From Bacteroidaceae bacterium (GTDB lineage: Bacteria; Bacteroidota; Bacteroidia; Bacteroidales; Bacteroidaceae), in the NCBI GenBank assembly GCA_017461605.1, contig JAFTXN010000001.1:53371-117370 (forward strand): a stretch of DNA of 64,000 nt. Reading direction: 5' to 3'. Below, piece after piece: positions 26,628 through 33,956 of the stretch. Position 1 is the first letter of the stretch, and every line of letters begins with the position of its first letter. The notes beneath the pieces are model-generated. The model had not been told where the DNA came from. It worked only from the letters and a program-made list of their open reading frames with translations, and ran no database searches. The translations under genes and the position numbers were made by a program.

Positions 26628-26673
26628 ATAACAAACGGCGGCGCATGCTCGAGCATGCGCCGCCGTTTGTTAT
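26628..26673. repeat. 46-bp perfect palindrome between convergent genes
   Basis: The sequence from 26628 to 26650 is the exact reverse complement of 26651 to 26673, with no spacer at the centre (CATGCTC/GAGCATG). It lies between convergent phosphatase and HU genes and is probably a bidirectional terminator. A zero-loop palindrome of this length is unusual. Confidence 0.9.
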
Positions 26674-26684
26674 GCGAAGCGAAA

Positions 26685-26957
26685 TTATTTCACAGCTTCT
26701 GCCAATTCAGCACCGGCCTTGAACTTAATCACCTTCTTGGCTGCGATCTGGATCTTCTCCTTTGTAGCAGGATTGATACCCGTGCGAGCGAGACGTTCAT
26801 TCACTGCGAAAGTTCCGAAACCGATGAGAGCCACCTTGTCACCTGCCTTCAGAGCACCGGCAAGAGCGTTGAGAGTTGCATCGAGGGCCTTCTTGGCATC
26901 TGCCTTGCTGAGCTGAGCTTCGGCAGCAATAGCATTAACGAGATCTGTCTTGTTCAT
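26685..26957 (-). CDS. HU-family DNA-binding protein
   Basis: This 90-residue nucleoid protein starts MNKTDLVNAIAAEAQLSKAD. It has the HU dimerisation helices and the beta-arm region with the INPATKEKIQIAAKKVIKFK signature. HU bends and compacts DNA without strong sequence preference. It is transcribed alone from a promoter at 27005. Confidence 0.96.
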   Translation of the reverse strand: MNKTDLVNAIAAEAQLSKADAKKALDATLNALAGALKAGDKVALIGFGTFAVNERLARTGINPATKEKIQIAAKKVIKFKAGAELAEAVK

Positions 26958-27004
26958 AGAAAAATTTTATTAGGGTTTGAAAATGTATATCACCTATTTA
27001 GAGG

Positions 27005-27012
27005 CAAATATA
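27005..27012 (-). promoter_or_regulatory. Promoter -7 element for the HU gene
   Basis: The minus strand reads TATATTTG, 48 bp before the ATG. Confidence 0.6.
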
Positions 27013-27079
27013 TAGCAAGTTGAAACTTCTTCCAAGTTTTTTGCTTTTTTTTTGCCCTATCTGATAAAAAAAACATCCA

Positions 27080-27125
27080 AACCTCGCGAAACACCCCTTT
27101 CTACAAGCATTTCGCGAGGTTTTTC
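27080..27125 (+). terminator. Orphan rho-independent-type hairpin upstream of HU
   Basis: Arms AACCTCGCGAAA (27080-27091) and the complement (27110-27121) are followed by T residues on the plus strand; an A8 run precedes it on the other side. No annotated gene ends here, so it may mark an unrecognised small RNA or relic. Confidence 0.6.
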
Positions 27126-27154
27126 TGAAAAATCGTTGCCCAGTGTTGCGCACC

Positions 27155-27322
27155 CCGAGAGGCAACGGAAAAGTGCTGACACTTTGTCGGAAAAACGGGC
27201 CTGCGGAACGCAAAAATTTACACGGCGTTTAGAAAATTCTGCAGTGCTTGCAGATTTTTCTACAAGCACTGCAGAATTTTCCGCAAAGCCACCCCGTTTC
27301 TGCCATTGCGCAGCTGCTCCTG
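27155..27322. repeat. 21-bp phased modular array, 8 units
   Basis: Eight units in register include the CTGACACTTTGTCGG cap at 27176, ACACGGCGTTTAGAAAATT, the perfect dyad CTGCA-GTGCT-TGCAG at 27239 and CTACAAGCACTGCAG at 27260. The array lies between the HU promoter and the flippase gene. Confidence 0.84.
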
Positions 27323-27530
27323 CGTCGTCCCACCCACATTTGTGCAATGAGCGTTGGTGCATTCGGGAAATGTGCGTACATTTGCGCCGAGAGTTACAAC
27401 AATCCGTGTACGTCGGTTCATCTTTCCCTTTCGCCATGGGGAAACATTTCGGATGAGTCGACGTATTTTTGTGCAAAGATTTTGGATTTTCGCGTAATAA
27501 AAACAGAGTTTTCGCGTATATATATTATAA
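27323..27530 (+). promoter_or_regulatory. Leader of the flippase gene with candidate promoters
   Basis: Two TAnnTTTG matches are present, TACATTTG at 27377-27384 with TTGG 19 bp before it, and TATTTTTG at 27464-27471. Either could drive the flippase gene. No other gene is seen. Confidence 0.45.
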
Positions 27531-29054
27531 ATGCGTAACACCCATTCCGACATACCGGAACACACTCCGGAACATCGTCCTCTGCAGGGCGGAGCGCGGG
27601 CAGCCTCGCTGAAGCACGTGCTGAAGTACACAGGAATCTTCGGCAGCGTTCAGGTGCTTCAGCTCCTCATCTCCGTGGTGCGCGGCAAGTTTACGGCCGT
27701 GCTCATCGGCACCGGCGGTATGGGTCTGTCGGACCTCTATCACCGCACAAGCGAGTTGGTGAGCAGCGCCTCCAACCTGGGCATCGCTTTCAGCGCTGTG
27801 CGTCGTCTGGCCATGCTTCACGAGGAGGGCCGACGCGACGAGGCCGAACACTATGTGTGTGTGGTGCGTTCGTGGATGCTGCTGGCAGCACTGCTGGGCG
27901 CTGTGCTGTGCCTGGCATGCGCACCGTGGCTCAGCCGGATCGTGGCAAACGAAGCCTCCGGCCTTGCCGATTTTCGCCTCCTTGCTCCCGTAGTTTCGCT
28001 GAGCATCATAGCCGCCGGCGAAGTGGCAATACTCAAGGGAGCACAGCAGTTGAGAGCCTTGGCCATCAATGCCGTATGGACCGCCGTCGGAACCATCGTT
28101 TTCACCCTGCCGCTCTATGCGTTCTATGGCCTGCGCGGCATCGTGCCGGCCATGCTGGCCAACGCCGTCCTGCTGTTGGCATTGCAGCTGCGTGTATCGG
28201 CACACCTCTTCCCTTGGCGTATCAGCTTCGGACGTGCCTTTGTAGGCGAGGGCAAGCAATTGCTGCGTTTGGGAATGGCCTACGTGGTGGCAGGCGTGGT
28301 GGCCTCGGGTGCCGAAATGCTGGTCCGCGCTTTCCTCATCAAGACGGCATCGCTGACCGAAGCCGGTCTGTATGCCGTGGGGCTGACCCTGACCGTGAGC
28401 TACGCACGCATGGTTTTCGTTGCCATGGACAGCGACTACTTCCCCCGACTCTCGGCCACCATCGACCCGTTTGAAATGAACCGCACCGTGAACCGACAAA
28501 TCGACGTGCTGGTGCTGCTCATCGCTCCCTTTCTCATATTTTTCTGTCTGGTACTCCCCTTTGTCGTGCCCCTACTCTACACATCCGAATTCCTGCAGAC
28601 CATTCCGATGGTGCTATGCGCCATTTTCTACATGTTCTTCAAGGCCATCTACACCCCACCCGCCTACCTGCCCTTGGCACGTGGAGATGCCGGTCTCTAT
28701 ATGGTGATGGAGCTGACCTACAACGTGGTTTTCGCCACCCTGGTCGTGGTGGGCTACCGTGCTTACGGGCTGGCCGGTGCAGGAGTGGCGCTCTCGGTGG
28801 CCAACTTCGTAGACTTCCTGCTCATCACCGGCATCTACAGCAAGCGCTATGGCTTCCGCCTCGCTGCAGCCACGATGCGCCGCAGCCTGTTGCAGTTTGC
28901 CTTGCTGCTCTGCGGAGTCATCGCAGCATGGAGCCAAGATGCGTGGATACACTGGGGAGCGGGCGGCTTGGCACTGGCTGCTTCGGCCACGGCATCCTGC
29001 CTGCTGATTAAGCGCGAAGGCGGCATCCGGTTTGGGAGAAAGAGCTCGAAATAA
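27531..29054 (+). CDS. O-antigen translocase / polysaccharide flippase (Wzx-type, MOP superfamily)
   Basis: This 507-residue protein has about 12-14 hydrophobic segments in the MATE/polysaccharide-transporter pattern, starting KYTGIFGSVQVLQLLISVVRGK. The GLSDLYHRTSELVSSASNLGI segment and paired hydrophobic helices resemble the WzxE-type translocases that flip lipid-linked oligosaccharides across the inner membrane. It stands alone with its own leader and is distant from the capsule locus, so it may serve another glycan such as LPS or protein O-glycans. Confidence 0.85.
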   Translation: MRNTHSDIPEHTPEHRPLQGGARAASLKHVLKYTGIFGSVQVLQLLISVVRGKFTAVLIGTGGMGLSDLYHRTSELVSSASNLGIAFSAVRRLAMLHEEGRRDEAEHYVCVVRSWMLLAALLGAVLCLACAPWLSRIVANEASGLADFRLLAPVVSLSIIAAGEVAILKGAQQLRALAINAVWTAVGTIVFTLPLYAFYGLRGIVPAMLANAVLLLALQLRVSAHLFPWRISFGRAFVGEGKQLLRLGMAYVVAGVVASGAEMLVRAFLIKTASLTEAGLYAVGLTLTVSYARMVFVAMDSDYFPRLSATIDPFEMNRTVNRQIDVLVLLIAPFLIFFCLVLPFVVPLLYTSEFLQTIPMVLCAIFYMFFKAIYTPPAYLPLARGDAGLYMVMELTYNVVFATLVVVGYRAYGLAGAGVALSVANFVDFLLITGIYSKRYGFRLAAATMRRSLLQFALLLCGVIAAWSQDAWIHWGAGGLALAASATASCLLIKREGGIRFGRKSSK

Positions 29055-29128
29055 GGCTTCCCGTTTCTTTCAGAAGCCACTGCCGACACTCCGCAACCAT
29101 CTAACCATCAACGATAAGCACAAAAGAA

Positions 29129-29159
29129 AAGCGTTCGTTCCCTTTCGGATCGAACGCTT
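29129..29159. terminator. Terminator between convergent flippase and sirtuin genes
   Basis: Arms AAGCGTTCG and CGAACGCTT enclose a 13-nt loop, between the flippase stop and the sirtuin stop. A run of A and G bases precedes it, giving minus-strand T residues after it. Confidence 0.7.
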
Positions 29160-29200
29160 CCTGTTTGCGTAAACCTACGAACGGCTTTTTCGGGTTTTCT

Positions 29201-29923
29201 CTACCTCTCTCCGGTATTCCACTCGCGCAGCCGCTTCCACAACTCGGCCACGCCGCTCGACGCAACGTCGCGGATCACTTCCACCCTGCGATGCGTGGGT
29301 ACACTCACCTCTTTGGGATCGATGAGAAACACGGGCGCGGCATCCGGGGCATACTGCACCAATCCTGCAGCTGGATATACCGCAAGCGAAGAACCAATGA
29401 TGACAAATGCGTCGGCACGCTCCACCTCTGCCACCGCCTCAGTGAGCATCGGCACAGCCTCGCCAAACCACACAATCCAAGGCCGCAACAACGAGCCATC
29501 ACCGGCACGCTCGCCATGTGCCACATCCGGATGCTCGGCATCGAGGGTGCGGATGTGGAAAGGGTTGTCCGGATCGCGCGAAGAGCACACCTTCATCAGT
29601 TCGCCGTGGAGATGAATGACGTGCGACGAACCTGCACGTTCGTGCAAATCGTCCACGTTCTGTGTGATTACCGTGACGGAAAATTCGCACTCCATCTCAG
29701 CCAACAGCTCGTGCCCCCGGTTGGGCCGGGCCACCAGGAGCTGACGCCGCAGTCCGTTGTAGAAATCCGTCACCAGGTTGGGGTCGGCTGCCCATCCCTC
29801 GGGAGTAGCCACTGCTTCCACCGGATACTTTTCCCAAAGGCCACCGGCATCGCGGAAAGTGCTAAACCCACTTTCGGCACTCATGCCGGCACCTGTCAGC
29901 ACTACGATTCTCTTTTTCTCCAT
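29201..29923 (-). CDS. NAD-dependent protein deacylase, Sir2/CobB family
   Basis: This 240-residue sirtuin removes acyl groups from lysine using NAD. The NAD-binding motifs GAGMSAESGFSTFRD and TQNVDDLHERAG are present, with the catalytic His in HLHGE (about H106). The usual two CxxC zinc pairs are absent: only one cysteine is seen in the small domain (KVCSSRD). The CobB desuccinylase Tyr-x-x-Arg reads Y-N-G-L, followed by Arg one residue later. The start at 29923 opens MEKKRIVVLTGAG. It follows aguB by 57 bp. Confidence 0.9.
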   Translation of the reverse strand: MEKKRIVVLTGAGMSAESGFSTFRDAGGLWEKYPVEAVATPEGWAADPNLVTDFYNGLRRQLLVARPNRGHELLAEMECEFSVTVITQNVDDLHERAGSSHVIHLHGELMKVCSSRDPDNPFHIRTLDAEHPDVAHGERAGDGSLLRPWIVWFGEAVPMLTEAVAEVERADAFVIIGSSLAVYPAAGLVQYAPDAAPVFLIDPKEVSVPTHRRVEVIRDVASSGVAELWKRLREWNTGER

Positions 29924-29980
29924 CGTTCTTCTGTTTTTGCGCTCGGCCATCAAGGATTTGACGACCGATGTATCATTTTT

Positions 29981-30856
29981 CTAATCTCGGAAACGACGTT
30001 GCAAGTCGCCGAACTCCTCTATGCGGCGGTCGCGCAGGAAGGGCCACCAGCGACGCACATTTTCGCAACGTTGCATGTCGATTTCCACCACGATGTTCAC
30101 CTCCTCGTCCTTCGGGGCTCGATAGATGAACTCGCCTTGCGGACCTGCCACGAAGCTGCTCCCCCAGAAGCGGATGCCGGCCGTCTGTCCCGACGGGTCG
30201 GGTTCGAATCCCGTGCGGTTCACCGCAATCACGGGCAAGCCGTTGGCAACTGCATGACCGCGCTGCACGGTGGTCCAAGCCTCACGCTGACGCTCCTGCT
30301 CCTCGGGCGTGTCGCTGCTCTCGAAGCCTATGGCCGTGGGGAATATGAGGAGTTCGGCTCCCGATAGGGCCATGAGACGTGCACCCTCGGGGTACCATTG
30401 GTCCCAACAGACCTGCACTCCCAGACGTCCCACACTGGTATCGATGGGACGGAAGCCGAGATCGCCGGGCGTGAAGTAGAACTTCTCGTAATAGGCAGGA
30501 TCGTCGGGGATATGCATCTTGCGATATTTGCCGGCGATGCTGCCGTCTTTCTCAAACACCACGGCCGTGTTGTGATAGAGTCCGGGCGCACGGCGTTCGA
30601 AGAGCGAAGTTACCAACACCACTCCGTGCTGACGCGCCAGCGCTCCGTAGAATTCGGTGGAGCGTCCGGGGATGGGCTCGGCAAGGTTGAAATTCTCCGT
30701 ACTCTCCACCTGACAAAAGTAGAGGGAGTTATGCAGTTCCTGAAGCACCACGAGTTCGGCTCCCCGGGCTGCCACGTCGGCAATGTTGCGAGCCAGTTTT
30801 TGCATGTTCTGTTCCACATCTGCGGAACACGTCTGCTGAATGATACCTACCTTCAT
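29981..30856 (-). CDS. aguB: N-carbamoylputrescine amidase
   Basis: This 291-residue nitrilase-superfamily enzyme hydrolyses N-carbamoylputrescine to putrescine, ammonia and CO2. The Glu-Lys-Cys triad is visible: E40 (VVLQELHNSLYF), K113 (YRKMHIPDDP) and C150 (VCWDQWYPEGAR). The FYFTPGDLGF and NRTG-E segments are typical of AguB. It follows agmatine deiminase by 52 bp, which confirms the pathway. Confidence 0.96.
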   Translation of the reverse strand: MKVGIIQQTCSADVEQNMQKLARNIADVAARGAELVVLQELHNSLYFCQVESTENFNLAEPIPGRSTEFYGALARQHGVVLVTSLFERRAPGLYHNTAVVFEKDGSIAGKYRKMHIPDDPAYYEKFYFTPGDLGFRPIDTSVGRLGVQVCWDQWYPEGARLMALSGAELLIFPTAIGFESSDTPEEQERQREAWTTVQRGHAVANGLPVIAVNRTGFEPDPSGQTAGIRFWGSSFVAGPQGEFIYRAPKDEEVNIVVEIDMQRCENVRRWWPFLRDRRIEEFGDLQRRFRD

Positions 30857-30908
30857 AGAATTTTCGTTATTGTGTTTTGTTTCTTTCAGAGGGGATGTTC
30901 GTTTCCGC

Positions 30909-32048
30909 TTACGCCTTTTCGGGTTTTCTCACCACACCGCGCGGATATTGCATCGTGGCACAATGGAGCGAGCCGTGCTGACGGATGAGCGCGCAGCAAT
31001 CGATGCCCACCAGGTCGTGCTTGGGAAAAGCCTTTGCAATGGCTCGGCGAGCCTGTTCGTCGGTCTCGGCATTGCCGTAAGTAGGATAGAGCACAGCTGT
31101 GTCCATCACGAGATAATTGGCATAGGTGGCCGGCAATCGGTCGGTGCCGTCGTAGATAGCCGGAGCCATGGGCAGCGGCACCAGTCGGTACGGCCGGTTG
31201 TCGGCAGTGCGAAACGATTGCAACTGTTGCTCCATGGCTTTCAGCGCATTGTGGTGCTCGTCTTCGGCATTGGGACAGGAAACATACAGAATGGTGTCCG
31301 ACGGACAGAGACGCGCCAACGTATCGACGTGAGAGTCGGTGTCATCGCCGGCCATGTATCCGTGGTCCAGCCAAAGCACGCGGTCCGCCCCCAGACGCTC
31401 ACGGAGAATTTCCTCAATCTGTTCGCGGTTGTACTGAGGGTTTCTGTTGGGATTGAGCAGGCATTGCGACGTGGTGAGAAGCGTTCCGCGTCCGTCGCTC
31501 TCGATGCTGCCGCCTTCCAGTTCGAAGTCCAGGCAGTCCACATAGGTTCCCTGCAAATGTCCTTGCTTGCAGAGATTTCGCGTGATGGCATTGTCATTTT
31601 CGGCCTCGAACTTACCGCCCCAACCATTGAATCGGAAATCGAGCAACTCCGTTCCCTGCGGTCCTACGATGGAGAGCGGGGCATGGTCGCGCGCCCAAGT
31701 GTCGTCGGTCGGGCATTCGGCCACAACGATGTTGCACAGTGCACGCTGCGGCAGTCTTTCGACAAGTTTGCGCCGCACTTCCTCGGGTTCCGGAGTAGCA
31801 ATAAGCAACGTGGTGCGTGTGGCGATGGCGTACGCCAACCGCAAGTAGCATTCGTTCACCTCGTCGAGCATTTCTGCCCAGTCGGTGCCGGCATGCGGCC
31901 ATGTGAGCTGCACGCCGCTCTGCGGGTACCACTCGGCCACCATGCAGCGTTGCGAAATTTCCACGTCCTCGGGCGATGTCGATTGAAGGAAATAAGGATA
32001 ATCGGTATGCCGTCGCGGGTCGGCCGGTGTGTGTGTTACAAGTGCCAT
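30909..32048 (-). CDS. aguA: Agmatine deiminase
   Basis: This 379-residue guanidine-modifying enzyme converts agmatine to N-carbamoylputrescine. Visible motifs are WARDHAPL, FELEGGSIESDG, DTDSHVDTLAR and the nucleophile C363 in GSLHCATMQYPRG. The start is set at 32048 (MALVTHTPADPRR). The frame is open for another 256 codons upstream, but that part is array DNA and antisense to the nucleotidase gene. aguA-aguB-sirtuin probably form one transcript. Confidence 0.96.
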   Translation of the reverse strand: MALVTHTPADPRRHTDYPYFLQSTSPEDVEISQRCMVAEWYPQSGVQLTWPHAGTDWAEMLDEVNECYLRLAYAIATRTTLLIATPEPEEVRRKLVERLPQRALCNIVVAECPTDDTWARDHAPLSIVGPQGTELLDFRFNGWGGKFEAENDNAITRNLCKQGHLQGTYVDCLDFELEGGSIESDGRGTLLTTSQCLLNPNRNPQYNREQIEEILRERLGADRVLWLDHGYMAGDDTDSHVDTLARLCPSDTILYVSCPNAEDEHHNALKAMEQQLQSFRTADNRPYRLVPLPMAPAIYDGTDRLPATYANYLVMDTAVLYPTYGNAETDEQARRAIAKAFPKHDLVGIDCCALIRQHGSLHCATMQYPRGVVRKPEKA

Positions 32049-32086
32049 ATCGGGTGTTGATTTTTTCTTGTTGAGAGTTGATAAAA

Positions 32087-32233
32087 TGAAGCGGTTTGTG
32101 GCATTTTGCGCAAGCATTGCAGATTTACCGGCTAGGCCTGCCAGTTTTTTGGCAGTGCTTGCCAAAATTTTGGCAAGGCCTGCCGGTTTTGCCGAGAAGC
32201 ACCGAAAAAAGCCGACAATGCTTGCCGGCTTTT
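32087..32233. repeat. 21-bp phased modular array, 7 units (TGG/CCA arm type)
   Basis: Seven units in exact register fill the gap between the nucleotidase stop and aguA. The clearest is TGGCA-GTGCT-TGCCA at 32150, followed by AAAATTT and TGGCAAGGCCTGCCG. Spacers are T- or A-rich. Confidence 0.86.
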
Positions 32234-32242
32234 CAGATCGGC

Positions 32243-33937
32243 TTATGGCTGCATTTCGGCCCAAGAGGCATATTTGCGACCGCCGATGATGATTCTCTGC
32301 TCGGCATCGGCTTTTCCGCCAATGGTCTGTTGGTTCATGAGGTGTTGCACGAAAGCCTCGGTCGTGGCAGGCAGAACGACCTGCTTCAGTTCCTGTGCTT
32401 CGGGGAAGAACTTGGGCGAATAGCCGTCGCCGCCTGTGGTGATGAAGTCGTCGACCACAAGGATGTAGTGCGCATCGGGGAGCAGCTGTATACGACGACC
32501 GGAGGGCGCGGTGTGCCAAAGGGATTTCACACGAAGCGTTTCGACGGCATCGCATTCCATTTCCAAACCGCTCGTCTGCAACCAGCCATATCGCCGGTTG
32601 TGAAGGCCAAATTCCACCAAGGCCCGGATCTGTTCGCCGGTCAGCCTGTAGGCTCTCAGAACATTGCTGAAGGGCAACACTTCGCCCACGTCGAGCACTC
32701 GAACAGGGCCTTGCAGAAATCCGGTGCGGATGCTGCCGAAATGGCTCGCGCCTATCACTATCTCGTTGTGCGATGTCGGCACTGCTCGACGGTAGGCAGC
32801 GGCATAGGCCTCGCACACCAATGTGCCCACCTCGGACATGCGATATTTGTCATCACGGTTGTGCACCATCTCGGCCGAGGCCGTGGTGAGCTGCTTGCAG
32901 AGGGGCTGCCCACCCATCACAAGCGTATGGTTGAGCAATGAGTCGATACGTCCGGCGAAGGCCTTGGCCGCTCCGCTCAGCGCGATATCGGGACGCACGG
33001 GGCACACTTCCGGTGTTACCGACAGCACCTGCATTCGTGCGGTGTCCACTTCGATTTTCAGCACCGAGAGGCGCGCTCCCAGGCACAACCCCTGCACCAC
33101 CGGCAATCCATCGTTGATGGTTCCGCACACCGCTTGGTGACTGTGCCCTGTGATGAGGGCGTGCCACATCGGGTCGCGCAATGCTGCAGCGTGGGCGGAG
33201 TCCTCATCTTCCCACGCCGGAGCACCTTGCTTCATGCAGGTACCGATGTGTGTCAACAGGAGGCGGATATCGGCCTTGCCTACGGGAAAATCGGGCAATG
33301 CTTGCAGACTGTCCACCACTCGCGGATAACGACCGTCAAAAGTGAGGCCGGCAATTTTCGAACGGCTTGTCTGTTTCGGAGTACTCGAAGCCAGCAGACC
33401 GACAAGGCCTACCGTGATTTTCTTCTCACCCACCGCCACATCGGCCACGGCCCACGGACGGATGTAGTCGGGGATGCGACCCTCGGTATTCCGCACGTTG
33501 GCACACACATAGTCCATGTCCCATCCCTCAGGACGCAGGGGCGAACTCTTCCACTTGTCTGCCAGAGCAGCCTGTCCATCGTCGAATTCGTGATTTCCCA
33601 CGGCCGAAATCCTGATGCCCAGTCCGTCAAAGAGCGCAGGCATCAGGCGACCTTGCGTGGCCTTGTAGAAATAACTGCCACCGAAGTTATCACCGGCCGA
33701 AACGGTGAGATGATAAGGATAAACGGCTTTCAGCGAATCGAGGGTTTGCCACACGGCCGCCGCCCCGGGAATGCCTTTTCGCTCGTCGGGCACGAAGGAA
33801 CCGTGGAAGTCGTTGAGCGCAAACACGGCTACCGTCACCACGTCGCGGCGACCGGCTTCGGTACCTTGGTGCGCACTGCGGCAACTCACCGACAGCACGC
33901 ACGATAATATCAATGGTATATAGAAATGTCGAAACAT
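32243..33937 (-). CDS. 5'-nucleotidase/metallophosphoesterase lipoprotein (UshA-like)
   Basis: This 564-residue protein has a short lipoprotein signal ending LSVSCRSA (C19). The N-terminal calcineurin-like phosphoesterase domain shows LNDFHG near 42-46, SAGDNFGGS, GNHEFDDG, LLTHIG and ITGHSHQ. The C-terminal 5'-nucleotidase domain (about 330-540) has FGSIRTGFLQGPV and DDFITTGGDGY. The enzyme would remove phosphate from nucleotides at the cell surface or periplasm. It follows fkp by 19 bp. Confidence 0.92.
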   Translation of the reverse strand: MFRHFYIPLILSCVLSVSCRSAHQGTEAGRRDVVTVAVFALNDFHGSFVPDERKGIPGAAAVWQTLDSLKAVYPYHLTVSAGDNFGGSYFYKATQGRLMPALFDGLGIRISAVGNHEFDDGQAALADKWKSSPLRPEGWDMDYVCANVRNTEGRIPDYIRPWAVADVAVGEKKITVGLVGLLASSTPKQTSRSKIAGLTFDGRYPRVVDSLQALPDFPVGKADIRLLLTHIGTCMKQGAPAWEDEDSAHAAALRDPMWHALITGHSHQAVCGTINDGLPVVQGLCLGARLSVLKIEVDTARMQVLSVTPEVCPVRPDIALSGAAKAFAGRIDSLLNHTLVMGGQPLCKQLTTASAEMVHNRDDKYRMSEVGTLVCEAYAAAYRRAVPTSHNEIVIGASHFGSIRTGFLQGPVRVLDVGEVLPFSNVLRAYRLTGEQIRALVEFGLHNRRYGWLQTSGLEMECDAVETLRVKSLWHTAPSGRRIQLLPDAHYILVVDDFITTGGDGYSPKFFPEAQELKQVVLPATTEAFVQHLMNQQTIGGKADAEQRIIIGGRKYASWAEMQP

Positions 33938-33956
33938 GATGTTGATTTTTCCGGCC

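Noticed and set aside
32049-32816. N-terminal extension of the agmatine deiminase frame
   Set aside because: The extra residues are translated from the 21-bp array and from DNA antisense to the nucleotidase gene. The family start is at 32048.
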